This document shows, one piece after another, positions 27,529 to 38,001 of a stretch of 64,000 nucleotides of DNA. Under the pieces are notes generated by a model. The model did not search any database and was not told where the DNA came from. It worked only from the letters and a program-made list of their open reading frames with translations. Position 1 is the first letter of the stretch. The number at the start of each line of letters is the position of its first letter. This stretch comes from Gammaproteobacteria bacterium (GTDB taxonomy: Bacteria > Pseudomonadota > Gammaproteobacteria > Pseudomonadales > Pseudohongiellaceae), in contig JAJFKE010000047.1 of NCBI GenBank assembly GCA_021773355.1, positions 211,071-275,070 of the forward strand. The letters run 5' to 3'. The translations under genes and the position numbers were made by a program.

Positions 27529-29103
27529 TTAACGATAAATATGCCGCCAACGCAAGCCAGCGATAAACAGCATGCCGGCATAGATAATAATCCCGCCAAC
27601 AACCAGAATACTTAGTTGAACTATTCTTGCCGGCGTACTCCAATCCAACCACGCGTGCCACTCTCCGGAAAAACTAATCAAGAATAGCGCCATCGCAGAG
27701 TTCGCTATGGAAACTCGCAATAAAAACACTAACCAACCCGATTGAAAACTGAACACTCCAACCTTCTGCAGACCACGCAACAGTAATCCGGCATTCAGAA
27801 ACGCCGCCAAGCTTGTCGCAAGCGCTAATCCAACATGAGCCAAACCATAGAGATAGAATGCAAGATTCAAAACCATATTGCTTATCAAGGCCACCACTCC
27901 TATCTTTACTGGGGTGCGGGTATCCTGTCTTGCGTAATAGCCCGGTGCAAAAATCTTAATAGCCATGAATGCAATTAGCCCGAATGAATAGGCTTTAAGG
28001 CTGCCGGCCGAACTAGCTACATCCGCTTCCGAGAAATTGCTATTCTGGAACAAGGTCACCAGCAGCGGCTCAGCAATAAGAATCAAAGACAGTGCTGCCG
28101 GAACTGCAATCAACACCACCAGGCGAAACGCCCAATCGAGAGTCTGGGCAAACTCATCCAGGGAAGATTCTGCGCTCTTCCTGGAAAGACTTGGTAGCAC
28201 AACTATGGCTATTGCAATGCCAAAAGTTCCCAATGGCAATTCCATCAAGCGGTCAGAGAAGTACAGCCAGCCCACACTGCCGGACACCAGTAGTGAGGCA
28301 ATAAAGGTATCAAACAGCATGTTGATTTGACTCACCGAGACGCCGAACAGTGCAGGCACCATTAACTTCTTGATGCGATCCACGCCCTCATGAAACTTGA
28401 CCAGCGTCGGCACTGGCAGTAATCGCATACGTGCCAGGAAAGGCAATTGAAACAGCAGCTGGGCCACACCAGCTATTAGAACACCCCAGGCCAATGCCAA
28501 CTCCGGTACGCGCATATAGGGAACCAGAAAAAATGAACAACTAATCAAGGAGATATTAAGCAATGCCGGTGTAATGGCAGGCACCGCAAATCGGCCGTAG
28601 CTATTCAGAACCGCCCCGCACAAGGCGGTCATTGAAATCAGCAGTAAATAAGGAAAGGTAATGCGCAGCATCTCCACCAACAGCTCAAACTCGATAGGCC
28701 CGTAAGCCAGAGGCATCGCGATCAGAGGTGCTGCTATCACGGCAAGCAAGGTAAGCAGAAACAGAAAGCCACCCAGACTGCCGGCGACTGCGTTGATCAA
28801 TAATTGCACGTCGAGCAATGACTTCGTGCTTCGGTATTCAGACAGCACCGGCACGAAGGCCTGATTGAACGCGCCTTCTGCGAATAATCTGCGCATAAAA
28901 TTTGGGATCTTATTGGCCAGGAAAAAAGCATCTGTGCCCTCACTAACACCGAACACCCGGGCAATAACCACGTCACGCGCCAAACCCAAAACCCGCGAGA
29001 CCATGGTCATTGAACCGGTGACACCGCTGGACTTCAATAAGCTGGGCTCGTTGTTGTTTGAATCCGCTGGAGATATTGCGCTAACGGAGTGGGGTTCAAT
29101 CAT
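27529..29103 (-). CDS. murJ: Lipid II flippase MurJ
   Basis: Polytopic inner-membrane flippase that moves the peptidoglycan precursor lipid II outward. The 524 aa contain about 14 hydrophobic segments. The MurJ-type N-terminal block is present: G-S-M-T-M-V-S-R-V-L-G-L-A-R-D near residue 31, then D-A-F-F-L-A-N-K-I-P-N-F-M-R-R-L-F-A-E-G-A-F and Q-A-F-V-P-V-L. The ATG at 29103 gives the usual short leader; an ATG-initiated frame 13 codons longer exists. It is divergent from rpsT, as in pseudomonads. Confidence 0.93.
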   Translation of the reverse strand: MIEPHSVSAISPADSNNNEPSLLKSSGVTGSMTMVSRVLGLARDVVIARVFGVSEGTDAFFLANKIPNFMRRLFAEGAFNQAFVPVLSEYRSTKSLLDVQLLINAVAGSLGGFLFLLTLLAVIAAPLIAMPLAYGPIEFELLVEMLRITFPYLLLISMTALCGAVLNSYGRFAVPAITPALLNISLISCSFFLVPYMRVPELALAWGVLIAGVAQLLFQLPFLARMRLLPVPTLVKFHEGVDRIKKLMVPALFGVSVSQINMLFDTFIASLLVSGSVGWLYFSDRLMELPLGTFGIAIAIVVLPSLSRKSAESSLDEFAQTLDWAFRLVVLIAVPAALSLILIAEPLLVTLFQNSNFSEADVASSAGSLKAYSFGLIAFMAIKIFAPGYYARQDTRTPVKIGVVALISNMVLNLAFYLYGLAHVGLALATSLAAFLNAGLLLRGLQKVGVFSFQSGWLVFLLRVSIANSAMALFLISFSGEWHAWLDWSTPARIVQLSILVVGGIIIYAGMLFIAGLRWRHIYR

Positions 29104-29332
29104 GCGGTAGCTAGCCTTGGGGTCACTTTGACAAAGTCGCAATTATGGCAGTTCCTGCAGCCAAATGTAGTGGTGCTGCTCGAATCGAGCCGCCCTTGAG
29201 GGCATTGCCTGAAATTTCTGCCACAATCGCCAGCTCCAATCCTCGGACGGCGATTATTACCCTATCAGGGGTATTCATCAATAAGTTGAGTATTGTTAAG
29301 GGCTTAGCAAGACACGCTCAGATTTTCGGCTA

Positions 29333-29361
29333 TTGACATCAAGAGACGAAAACGGCATAGT
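29333..29361 (+). promoter_or_regulatory. Candidate sigma-70 promoter for rpsT
   Basis: A perfect TTGACA at 29333-29338 is followed after 17 bases by CATAGT at 29356-29361 (4/6 match). It lies about 100 bases before the rpsT start, leaving room for a structured leader. Confidence 0.55.
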
Positions 29362-29377
29362 GTCGCGCTCTGAAATC

Positions 29378-29406
29378 GGGGGATGTTGCCTAATAATCAA
29401 CACCCC
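29378..29406 (+). promoter_or_regulatory. Hairpin in rpsT leader
   Basis: GGGGATGTTG and CAACACCCC flank a nine-base loop and can pair (one bulged A) in the 5' leader of rpsT mRNA. S20 is known to regulate its own translation in E. coli. A similar role here is only inferred from position. Confidence 0.3.
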
Positions 29407-29462
29407 ACTGAAACGAAATAATCTACTGGTCAATACTGGACTAGTTCAAAAAGGAGTTCCAA

Positions 29463-29726
29463 TTGGCTAATTCTCCACAAGCCCGCAAGCGTGCAAAACA
29501 GAGCGAAGTTCGTCGTCGCCACAATGCTTCATTTCGATCCATGGTGCGCACTCAGATCAAGAAAGTAGATGCTGCAATTCAAGGTGGCGATCACAGCGCC
29601 GCAACCGAGGCCTATAATGCCGCGGTTCCTGTATTAGATCGAATGGCGGATAGGGGCATTATTCACAAGAATAAGGCTGCACGACACAAGAGCAGATTGA
29701 ACACGGCGGTAAAAGCGCTGAAATAG
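29463..29726 (+). CDS. rpsT: 30S ribosomal protein S20
   Basis: An 87-aa basic primary 16S rRNA-binding protein. It starts [13 protein letters not shown] and has the family's [12 protein letters not shown] and [15 protein letters not shown] blocks. The start codon is TTG with a full AAGGAG site. E. coli rpsT also uses a weak UUG start, linked there to autoregulation. Confidence 0.97.
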   Translation: MANSPQARKRAKQSEVRRRHNASFRSMVRTQIKKVDAAIQGGDHSAATEAYNAAVPVLDRMADRGIIHKNKAARHKSRLNTAVKALK

Positions 29727-29730
29727 CTCT

Positions 29731-29778
29731 TTCAATCCATAAAAAAACCGGCATGTGCCGGTTTTTTTATGGATTGAA
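29731..29778. terminator. Bidirectional terminator between rpsT and proB
   Basis: A perfect 23-base inverted repeat with a two-base loop (core AAAAAAACCGGCA-TG-TGCCGGTTTTTTT) lies between the convergent rpsT and proB genes. Its A- and T-runs serve both strands. Confidence 0.93.
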
Positions 29779-29810
29779 TTCTTGCCAATTTTAGCAATCA
29801 ACTTTAGTGA

Positions 29811-30929
29811 CTATTCGCTCAGAATTAAATTATCACGATGGATAATCTCTTCTTCACCCGCGTAGCCCAAAAGGCTTTCAATTTCTCCACTGCTCCGCCC
29901 TTTTATTCTTTCTATTTCATCTTCACCATAATTAACCAGGCCACGGGCGATCTCTGCACCTGACTCATCGACGCAGGAAACCACTTCGCCTCTGTTAAAT
30001 TTTCCAGAGACTTCTCGAATACCAACCGCCAACAGGCTTCTGCCGGAATTTCTCAACACCTTTACGGCACCTGCGTCCAAAACAAGCTTTCCTTTTAAGC
30101 TTAGCTGGCTGGCCAACCATTGTTTTCTCGCGGTCACCGGCTCATTGTCCGCTTCCAGCAGAGTACCTATGGTCTCGCCTTGCAGTAGCCGTAACAGAAC
30201 CTGTTTCTCATGACCGTTTGCTATCACGGTGTTAGTGCCTGAACGGGCGGCCAAGCGTGCAGCTGAAAGCTTCGTCATCATGCCGCCCCTGCCAAGGCTG
30301 CTACCCTTTCCTGCCATGGCACTTAGACTGCCGTCCACCGCAGAGGCAGCATTGATCAATTTAGCAGCAGAATTACTTCTTGGATCGGCATCAAACAAGC
30401 CATCCTGATCGGTTAATATAACAACCACATCGGCATTGACAAGATTCGCGACCAGTGCAGCCAGGGTGTCGTTATCGCCAAAACATAACTCGGCGGTTGC
30501 TACGGTGTCGTTTTCATTCACGACCGGCACAACTCCCATTCCCAACAAGGTCGTTAGAGTGCTCCGCGCATTGAGGTAGCGTGTACGATCAGACAGGTCA
30601 TCATGAGTCAGCAAGATCTGCGCGGCGTGGACACCCTGGCGCATAAAACAGCTTTCATATGCTTGAACCAAACCCATTTGACCCACCGCCGCAGCCGCTT
30701 GTTGAAGTTGCACTTGTTTGGGTCGTGAGTTTAGGCCCAAACGAGCAACGCCCTCTGCAACAGCGCCGGAAGACACCAGTACTACCTGGATGCCATTTTT
30801 TTGCATGGTTACGAGTTGGCCCGCCCAGTCTTCGATGGCCGCCAGGTCGAGTCCGCGACCATTGTTAGTCACTAAAGAACTGCCAACCTTAACCACCCAA
30901 CGCTTCGAATTCTTAATCTTATCTCGCAT
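29811..30929 (-). CDS. proB: Glutamate 5-kinase ProB
   Basis: First enzyme of proline biosynthesis, phosphorylating glutamate with ATP in the cytosol. The 372 aa contain an amino-acid kinase domain ([10 protein letters not shown] near residue 11, V-S-S-G-A-V-A near 52, N-E-N-D-T-V near 138, G-T-G/S-G-M-x-T-K-type loop as G-R-G-G-M-M-T-K near 214). A C-terminal PUA domain starts near residue 280 (L-V-L-D-A-G-A). It follows obgE by 11 bases in the rplU-rpmA-obgE-proB operon. Confidence 0.95.
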   Translation of the reverse strand: MRDKIKNSKRWVVKVGSSLVTNNGRGLDLAAIEDWAGQLVTMQKNGIQVVLVSSGAVAEGVARLGLNSRPKQVQLQQAAAAVGQMGLVQAYESCFMRQGVHAAQILLTHDDLSDRTRYLNARSTLTTLLGMGVVPVVNENDTVATAELCFGDNDTLAALVANLVNADVVVILTDQDGLFDADPRSNSAAKLINAASAVDGSLSAMAGKGSSLGRGGMMTKLSAARLAARSGTNTVIANGHEKQVLLRLLQGETIGTLLEADNEPVTARKQWLASQLSLKGKLVLDAGAVKVLRNSGRSLLAVGIREVSGKFNRGEVVSCVDESGAEIARGLVNYGEDEIERIKGRSSGEIESLLGYAGEEEIIHRDNLILSE

Positions 30930-30940
30930 TGTATTGGTGC

Positions 30941-32122
<1,182 letters not shown>

Positions 32123-32198
32123 TTAGTAGTTGACCAGTTGTTTACATTCAAGAACGAATCAAAGCTTATACCGAATTCTATTAGGTCGAACCCGTAAA

Positions 32199-32232
32199 CT
32201 AAAAAGCCCCGTCGAACGACGAGGCTTTTTAG
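32199..32232 (-). terminator. Terminator/attenuator after rpmA
   Basis: An AAAAAGCC(C)CGTCG / CGACGAGGCTTTTT stem with a short loop lies between rpmA and obgE. It has T-runs on both strands. On the minus strand it would end or attenuate rplU-rpmA transcription before obgE-proB. Confidence 0.82.
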
Positions 32233-32247
32233 TAACAACGCACTTTA

Positions 32248-32505
32248 CTAGGCTACTTCGATGCTCACGAATTTTCGGTTATGTGGACCTTTAACGGCAA
32301 ATTTAACTACGCCATCAGCCTTGGCGAATAAGGTATGGTCTTTGCCACAACCTACGTTTTCTCCAGGGTGGAACCGAGTACCACGCTGGCGCACTATGAT
32401 ATTTCCAGCGCTAGCAACCTCACCACCAAACAATTTAACACCCAGTCGCTTCGATACCGAATCACGACCGTTATTAGTACTACCACCTGCTTTCTTATGT
32501 GCCAT
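32248..32505 (-). CDS. rpmA: 50S ribosomal protein L27
   Basis: An 85-aa ribosomal protein with the conserved [16 protein letters not shown] start that reaches the peptidyl-transferase centre. It also has the [14 protein letters not shown] block. It lies 16 bases downstream of rplU. Confidence 0.97.
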   Translation of the reverse strand: MAHKKAGGSTNNGRDSVSKRLGVKLFGGEVASAGNIIVRQRGTRFHPGENVGCGKDHTLFAKADGVVKFAVKGPHNRKFVSIEVA

Positions 32506-32521
32506 TACCTAACTCCCGGCC

Positions 32522-32833
32522 TTATGCTCTAATTCCAGTGATTTTAACTTCTGTAAACCACTGTCTGTGACCCTGTTGCTTACGCGAATGCTTACGGCGA
32601 CTAAATTTAATAATCGTGACTTTCGCTGCACGACCCTGTTTTACTACTTCTGCCGTAACCTGACCGCCTTGTACGTAGGGTGTGCCAATCTTCACAGATT
32701 CACCTTCACCTACCATTAGAATATTGTTGAAACTTACTTCTTCACCCGTCGCGGCTTCCAGTTTTTCAAGTCGAAGAACTTCACCTTCTTCAACCCTGTG
32801 TTGCTTGCCACCACTCTCAATAACCGCGTACAT
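32522..32833 (-). CDS. rplU: 50S ribosomal protein L21
   Basis: A 103-aa 23S rRNA-binding protein starting [14 protein letters not shown]. It has K-I-G-T-P-Y-V near residue 49 and the basic [15 protein letters not shown] tail as [15 protein letters not shown]. It is the first gene of the rplU-rpmA-obgE-proB operon, divergent from ispB. Confidence 0.97.
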   Translation of the reverse strand: MYAVIESGGKQHRVEEGEVLRLEKLEAATGEEVSFNNILMVGEGESVKIGTPYVQGGQVTAEVVKQGRAAKVTIIKFSRRKHSRKQQGHRQWFTEVKITGIRA

Positions 32834-33021
32834 AATTCTCTCCGATACCGCCTTTTAAATGGGAATTGGACCCATTCCTTTAGGGGCCGGCATTTTACGG
32901 GAACAACAGCCCCGAGGCAAGTAGATTTATACCTGGTAGATTGTGCAACACCACGTGTTTAGCCGGTCTCTGTGACTAACAGTTCTGTCCATGGCTACAC
33001 CACCCACAAGCAGGGCAACGC

Positions 33022-33050
33022 TTGACAGAGCCTAATTCGCTCCCTAGCAT
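33022..33050 (+). promoter_or_regulatory. Candidate sigma-70 promoter for ispB
   Basis: A perfect TTGACA at 33022-33027, a 17-base spacer and TAGCAT at 33045-33050 (4/6) lie about 75 bases upstream of ispB. Confidence 0.6.
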
Positions 33051-33125
33051 GCGTGCTCACGGAGTTTTGGCTCAGGTTTAGCCAAATTCTACTAATTAGC
33101 CGAAAATGAGCAGTAACACACCAGC

Positions 33126-34097
33126 ATGTATCAGCAAATTCGATCGATAGTCGAATCCGACTTTCAGGCAGTGGATCAGTTCATAGTGGACCAGCTTCAC
33201 TCTGAGGTGCCCCTGGTTGAAAATATCGGCCACTATATTGTGGAGGCTGGAGGTAAACGCCTGCGCCCAATTCTGGTCCTTCTGGCAGCTAAGACCTGCA
33301 ATATTGACACGCAGCAACATATTTCTCTGGCGGCGGTGATCGAATTCATTCATACCGCTACGCTGCTGCACGATGACGTGGTGGATATGTCTTCGCTGCG
33401 AAGAGGCAGACCAACGGTCAACGCACAATGGAATAATCCATCCAGCGTCTTGGTAGGAGACTTCATCTATTCGAGAGCCTTCCAGATTCTTGTCAGCATA
33501 GGCAATATGAGAATCATGGAAATAATCGCCGACACCACGAACAAGATTGCAGAGGGTGAAGTTCTGCAATTAATAAGCAAAAACAACCCCAATCCCTCCG
33601 AGCAAAATTACATGCAGGTCATTCAGGACAAGACCGCAATTCTGTTTCAGGCTGCCGCCCAATGCGGCGCTATACTGACACAGGCCAGTGCTGAACAAGA
33701 ACTCGCATTGAAGAAATTTGGCATGCACCTGGGCACTGCCTTTCAATTGATCGATGATGTGCTCGATTACGATGGTAATAGCGAATCCCTGGGCAAAAAT
33801 ATTGGCGACGATCTGGCCGAAGGCAAACCAACGCTACCGCTAATCTACGCGTTAAAACACGGAAGTGAGGCGCAGGCCAATTTAATCAGGAAGTGTTTGA
33901 CCGAGGAGCAATTGCAGCCTGAAACTCTCAGTCAGGTAATCGAAATCGTGCAGGATTGTGGCGCCCTAAACTATGCTCGAAAATTGGCTGATTCGCAGTC
34001 CAGCCAGGCCCTGGAGTGTCTATCTGCGCTGCCCCAGTCTCAATACCGTAATGCGTTGGAGCTGATGGTAAAATTTTCCAACGCACGAGAAAGCTAA
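33126..34097 (+). CDS. ispB: Octaprenyl diphosphate synthase (polyprenyl synthetase)
   Basis: Cytosolic trans-prenyltransferase making the quinone side chain from IPP and FPP. The 323 aa carry G-G-K-R-L-R-P near residue 43, the first aspartate-rich motif L-L-H-D-D-V-V-D near 81, G-D-F-I-Y-S near 112 and the second aspartate-rich region F-Q-L-I-D-D-V-L-D-Y near 207. The divergent rplU-rpmA neighbour matches the E. coli and Pseudomonas order for ispB. Chain length is inferred from orthology. Confidence 0.93.
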   Translation: MYQQIRSIVESDFQAVDQFIVDQLHSEVPLVENIGHYIVEAGGKRLRPILVLLAAKTCNIDTQQHISLAAVIEFIHTATLLHDDVVDMSSLRRGRPTVNAQWNNPSSVLVGDFIYSRAFQILVSIGNMRIMEIIADTTNKIAEGEVLQLISKNNPNPSEQNYMQVIQDKTAILFQAAAQCGAILTQASAEQELALKKFGMHLGTAFQLIDDVLDYDGNSESLGKNIGDDLAEGKPTLPLIYALKHGSEAQANLIRKCLTEEQLQPETLSQVIEIVQDCGALNYARKLADSQSSQALECLSALPQSQYRNALELMVKFSNARES

Positions 34098-34234
34098 ACT
34101 CGATTCTTGCGGGGCCAAAATCTCTTTCCATGCTATAACCCCCCTGCAAGACAAGTGTCTGGAAACTGCGGAGCAGGGATCTTAGAATTGCCTGCAATGA
34201 GAATAACAATGAGCCTGAATCTGGAGTATTAGCT

Positions 34235-36118
34235 TTGATAGACTTGTCCAAATTACCTACAGCCGAACCCATAATGGAAACCATTGCAGACGTTGAAGCG
34301 TTCGAAAAAACACCTCTGCAAGAACAATTTCCCTATACCGACAGTTACAAGCTGATAAAGGACAGTGCGGAACGCTTCGGCGAAGACAGCGCCCTGGAAT
34401 TTCTGTTACAGGGCTTGCCTGATGAGCCAGCCACTACCATTAGCTTCGCTCAGCTGGGCCGCGAAATCACCCGAACCGCAAATCTACTGAACAAGTTAGG
34501 CGTGCACCAAAAAGACGCGGTATCGATTATTCTACCGATTCTGCCACAAACTCATTACGCAATATGGGGCGCGCAAGCGGCCGGGATCGCGAACCCTATT
34601 AACCCAATGTTGGAAGCTGAGCATATCGCCGAAATAGTTTCAGCCGCCGACTCAAAGGTCGTAATCTGTCTGGCCCGTTCCCAACACAGCGACATCAATG
34701 AAAAAGTGCGCACTGCCGTATCCAGCTGCCCCTCGGTGGCTGCAATTTTGGAAGTAAATATTAGCGGCCTGTGTGAACCAGATTCACAGGCCAATTCGAA
34801 CGACGGAGTAGAAGTTCTGGATTTCGACACAGCGATTTCAAAGATGGGCTCAGACTCGCTAGAAAGCGACCGAGAATTTAGCGCAGATCAAATTGCCGCC
34901 TTCTTTCATACTGGCGGCACAACAGGCAGGCCAAAACTTGCGCAATTAACCCATGGTAATATGGCTTTTCTGGGGCAGCTGATGCAAGTGTATACCGCTC
35001 ACATGGAACGACATACTGTGCTTTGCGGCCTGCCATTGTTCCACATCTATGGCTGCATTATTCAGGGTATTGCCGCCTTCGCAGTGGGTTATCGCATCGT
35101 GTTAATGACACCAGCTGGCTTTCGTTCAGCACCGGCGATGAAGAATTTTTGGCAACACATTGAACGCTTCAAAGTGAAACAGTTCTCAGCAGTGCCCACC
35201 GTGTTAATGGCTTTGGCCGACATCCCTGTTGGCGATGCCGATATCAGCAGCTTAACCAACATCAATTCCGGCGCGGCGCCTCTGTCACTACCCTTCGAGT
35301 TGAGTTTTGAGAAAAAATTTGAGGTTGAGGTCGGCAATGGCTATGGTATGACGGAAACTACAGCATTGATTTCCAGAGCACCGCAGTTTCAGCCGCCTGG
35401 CAGTGTTGGCATGCGTGTACCCTATTCTCAAATTCGGATTGCTCATGTTGATGGAATCACTGTGAACAAAGACTGTCCCCTAGGCGAGAGTGGGGTCATT
35501 CTTGTCAAGGGTCCGCAGGTTTTTGCGGGATACAAAAGCGAAACCGATAACGCGTTAGCCTGGGTCGAGGATGGTTGGTTTAACACTGGCGACCTTGGTT
35601 ACATGGATGGCGACGGCTTTCTCTATCTTTCTGGTCGCGCCAAGGATTTAATTATACGTAGCGGCCACAATATTGACCCTGAATTAATCGAGGAACCATT
35701 AAACGCCCACCCAGACGTAGTGACGTCCATAGCAATAGGCTTGCCCGATCCCTATGCCGGTGAATTACCGATGGCCTATGTTGTGAAAATCGCCAGCAGC
35801 GGAGTTTCCGAAGATGATTTAGTCGAACACTGCAAGAATGCAATCTCAGAGCGGGCAGCGGTTCCGAAACGAATAGAATTTGTCGACACCATGCCTCTCA
35901 CGGCCGTCGGCAAAATTTACAGACCGACCCTGCGTCAGAAAATTTCTGAGCAAGTGGTACGAGAATTACTTGCCGAACAAGACATTGCAGCCGTGGTGAC
36001 TAGTGAAATGGAAAAGAAACGGGGTTTGGTTCTCAGAATTTCAGTCGATGATAAGAATAGAATTGCCGAAGTCCACAAACTGGTGGAAGGATATACCTTC
36101 ACCAGTGAAATCAATTAA
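34235..36118 (+). CDS. AMP-forming acyl-CoA synthetase
   Basis: A 627-aa adenylate-forming enzyme activating a carboxylic acid to its CoA thioester. It has the P-loop H-T-G-G-T-T-G-R-P-K near residue 226, the N-G-Y-G-M-T-E-T-T motif near 367, the W-F-N-T-G-D-L-G motif near 448 and the hinge G-R-A-K-D-L-I-I near 466. A roughly 70-residue C-terminal extension follows the catalytic lysine region. The TTG start at 34235 has GGAG eight bases upstream; an ATG at 34274 is the alternative. The substrate (fatty or aromatic acid) is not evident. Confidence 0.88.
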   Translation: MIDLSKLPTAEPIMETIADVEAFEKTPLQEQFPYTDSYKLIKDSAERFGEDSALEFLLQGLPDEPATTISFAQLGREITRTANLLNKLGVHQKDAVSIILPILPQTHYAIWGAQAAGIANPINPMLEAEHIAEIVSAADSKVVICLARSQHSDINEKVRTAVSSCPSVAAILEVNISGLCEPDSQANSNDGVEVLDFDTAISKMGSDSLESDREFSADQIAAFFHTGGTTGRPKLAQLTHGNMAFLGQLMQVYTAHMERHTVLCGLPLFHIYGCIIQGIAAFAVGYRIVLMTPAGFRSAPAMKNFWQHIERFKVKQFSAVPTVLMALADIPVGDADISSLTNINSGAAPLSLPFELSFEKKFEVEVGNGYGMTETTALISRAPQFQPPGSVGMRVPYSQIRIAHVDGITVNKDCPLGESGVILVKGPQVFAGYKSETDNALAWVEDGWFNTGDLGYMDGDGFLYLSGRAKDLIIRSGHNIDPELIEEPLNAHPDVVTSIAIGLPDPYAGELPMAYVVKIASSGVSEDDLVEHCKNAISERAAVPKRIEFVDTMPLTAVGKIYRPTLRQKISEQVVRELLAEQDIAAVVTSEMEKKRGLVLRISVDDKNRIAEVHKLVEGYTFTSEIN

Positions 36119-36133
36119 TCCGGAGTAGTACGC

Positions 36134-36721
36134 ATGAGCACACAAACCAATAGCCCTTGGGGCAAGGGCTTCATATCACTAGTCCTGCTTGTTACGCTTG
36201 TCTCCTGCACGACCACAGGCATGACCAGGGGAACACCCAGCGAGCGCAGGCAAGCTATACAGTCAATGCGGCAAGAAGTATTAGCAGAACTGTACGGGAT
36301 CAAACCCGACACCAGAGCGCAGATAGCTGCAGCCAGTGGCTACGCGGTTTTCTCCAATGCGAACATTAACCTAATTCTTGCCAGTTTCGGTGGCGGAGTT
36401 GGTGTGGTTCATTCCAACGCTTCCAATTCTGACACCTATATGAGAATGGGTGAAATAGGCATTGGTATAGGGGCTGGCGTTAAGGACTTCCGAGCTGTTT
36501 TTATCTTTCATAATGCAGATGCATTGAATCGATTTATGGATGTGGGATTGTCGGTTGGTGGTCAGGCTGATGCCGCAGCCAAGGCCGGAGACCTGGGGGC
36601 TGCAGTGGCAGGTGAAGCAATTGTTGATAATGTAACCGTCTACCAAATGACTCAAAGCGGGCTCGCTCTGCAGGCAACTATCAAGGGTACGCGCTACTGG
36701 CAGGACGCAGACTTAAACTAG
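36134..36721 (+). CDS. SYLF/YSC84-domain lipoprotein
   Basis: A 195-aa protein with a signal peptide and lipobox L-V-S-C near residue 29, so lipidated at the cysteine. The mature part contains A-A-A-S-G-Y-A-V-F-S-N and a glycine-rich F-G-G-G-V-G-V-V segment, then a G-x-G-A-G-V-K-D-F-R strand typical of the SYLF lipid-binding domain. Function in bacteria is unknown. It follows the acyl-CoA synthetase by 15 bases and is probably in the same transcript. Confidence 0.78.
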   Translation: MSTQTNSPWGKGFISLVLLVTLVSCTTTGMTRGTPSERRQAIQSMRQEVLAELYGIKPDTRAQIAAASGYAVFSNANINLILASFGGGVGVVHSNASNSDTYMRMGEIGIGIGAGVKDFRAVFIFHNADALNRFMDVGLSVGGQADAAAKAGDLGAAVAGEAIVDNVTVYQMTQSGLALQATIKGTRYWQDADLN

Positions 36722-36759
36722 GCTATATTGGTCATTCCATTTTTTACATAAAATGCTCA

Positions 36760-37983
36760 TTAATTCCGCCTTTTACTTCGCCCTGGTGCGAAAATACTTA
36801 TGCTGGGGCTGGAATCTCGCAGTATTGAAGAAGAGTCGATAATTTTTACCTTGTCATTGCTTGGCTGATAAATATTGTCGTAAAGGGCGAGTAATTCACC
36901 TGCAGTGTCCGCGTAACGTCTCGCTTCTGCCTCGTCTCCCATTCTTAAGTAAACATTGGCCAGGGCGAAATAAAAATCAGGCTCCTCTTCCTTTAGTCTA
37001 AGCGCCCTGCGAAAAGATTTGCGGGCCGTCTCTAAATCATTTTTTTCAAAAGCCACACTACCCTGAGCAAAATGATAGTAAGGGTTTCTATCGTTAAATC
37101 GTTCGATCGCTTGCTCATACTCTCTCGCTAATTCTAAATTACCAGTACGATGATAATATTTGGCAAGATTATTTATGGCTGTTGCACTGCTGTCATCAAT
37201 ATTAAATGCCATACGATAACTGTACTCAGCAAATTGAGGGTTACCGAGGCGATTGTAGGTGCTGCCAATATTATTCCAAGCAATGGCGGATTCCTTATCC
37301 AAAAAGAGTGCATTCTTGAAATAAATCAATGCCTGTTCGAATTCTCCGTCTATCAATTCCTCCACTCCAAGGTTATTGAAATACAGGGAACGCGCATGTT
37401 GATCGCTTACAATAGTTGATGTTAATTGTTGCAAAGATATCTCTGGAGTGAAATCTACTATATAGGTACGTCGGGCACTTAATCGCCCGCTGGCATTGAT
37501 ATGTTGACTCAACACCAATAAATCACCGCGACGATCCCAGTTGGGCTGCACATCTACGGTTTGAAAATTCGCATCGATACCCACGTACCGAGCCATCGCC
37601 ACATACAAATTCATGATAGAAAGACAATTACCCTCGCGCGCGTAAAACGCCTCCATCGCCGTATGGGTCTGCTCACTCGAATACTGCACATTCAAGAACT
37701 CTTCGCCGTACAGCAAGTCCTGCAATTTATCCACACGAACTTCTTCTCCGTCGCGAGGATGCATATAGGCGTCAACGAATTGCTTTACTTCATCAGATAT
37801 AAATAGAGGATCAATATCCAGAAACGCATCTGCTGTCTGATCGATAATGGCAGTGTGAATCTCTTCATCGCGGGTGAAGTTGGTTTCCAAATTGATATTC
37901 GCACAGCTCACCAGCACAGCCGTCAACACAAGGCCGGATATGCTCTTGAGACTCTTATTTACGATTATCACTGTCGTCCACAT
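36760..37983 (-). CDS. Lipoprotein with transglutaminase-like domain and TPR repeats
   Basis: A 407-aa protein with lipobox V-L-V-S-C at Cys27. Residues about 60-190 look like a transglutaminase/papain-type fold with a plausible triad: Cys120 in R-E-G-N-C-L-S, His161 in S-Q-H-I-N-A and Asp177 in Y-I-V-D-F-T-P. Residues about 195-365 form several TPR units (N-N-I-G-S-T-Y-N-R-L-G-N, Y-F-A-L-A-N-V-Y-L-R-M-G). This combination suggests an envelope peptide-modifying or scaffold protein. It is the last gene of a three-gene run of exported proteins. No characterised counterpart is recognised. Confidence 0.75.
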   Translation of the reverse strand: MWTTVIIVNKSLKSISGLVLTAVLVSCANINLETNFTRDEEIHTAIIDQTADAFLDIDPLFISDEVKQFVDAYMHPRDGEEVRVDKLQDLLYGEEFLNVQYSSEQTHTAMEAFYAREGNCLSIMNLYVAMARYVGIDANFQTVDVQPNWDRRGDLLVLSQHINASGRLSARRTYIVDFTPEISLQQLTSTIVSDQHARSLYFNNLGVEELIDGEFEQALIYFKNALFLDKESAIAWNNIGSTYNRLGNPQFAEYSYRMAFNIDDSSATAINNLAKYYHRTGNLELAREYEQAIERFNDRNPYYHFAQGSVAFEKNDLETARKSFRRALRLKEEEPDFYFALANVYLRMGDEAEARRYADTAGELLALYDNIYQPSNDKVKIIDSSSILRDSSPSISIFAPGRSKRRN

Positions 37984-38001
37984 AATGTCGATCCAATAGC
38001 A

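Noticed and set aside
32834..33021. Promoter and L21 leader structure upstream of rplU
   Set aside because: A TATAAA-like box and an AATGGG/CCCATT pair exist, but no properly spaced -35 or convincing leader fold could be supported.
34098..34234. Possible tRNA or RNA gene after ispB
   Set aside because: Small hairpins (AGAC-AAGT-GTCT, CCCTGC/GCAGGG) exist but no tRNA arms or T-loop consensus.
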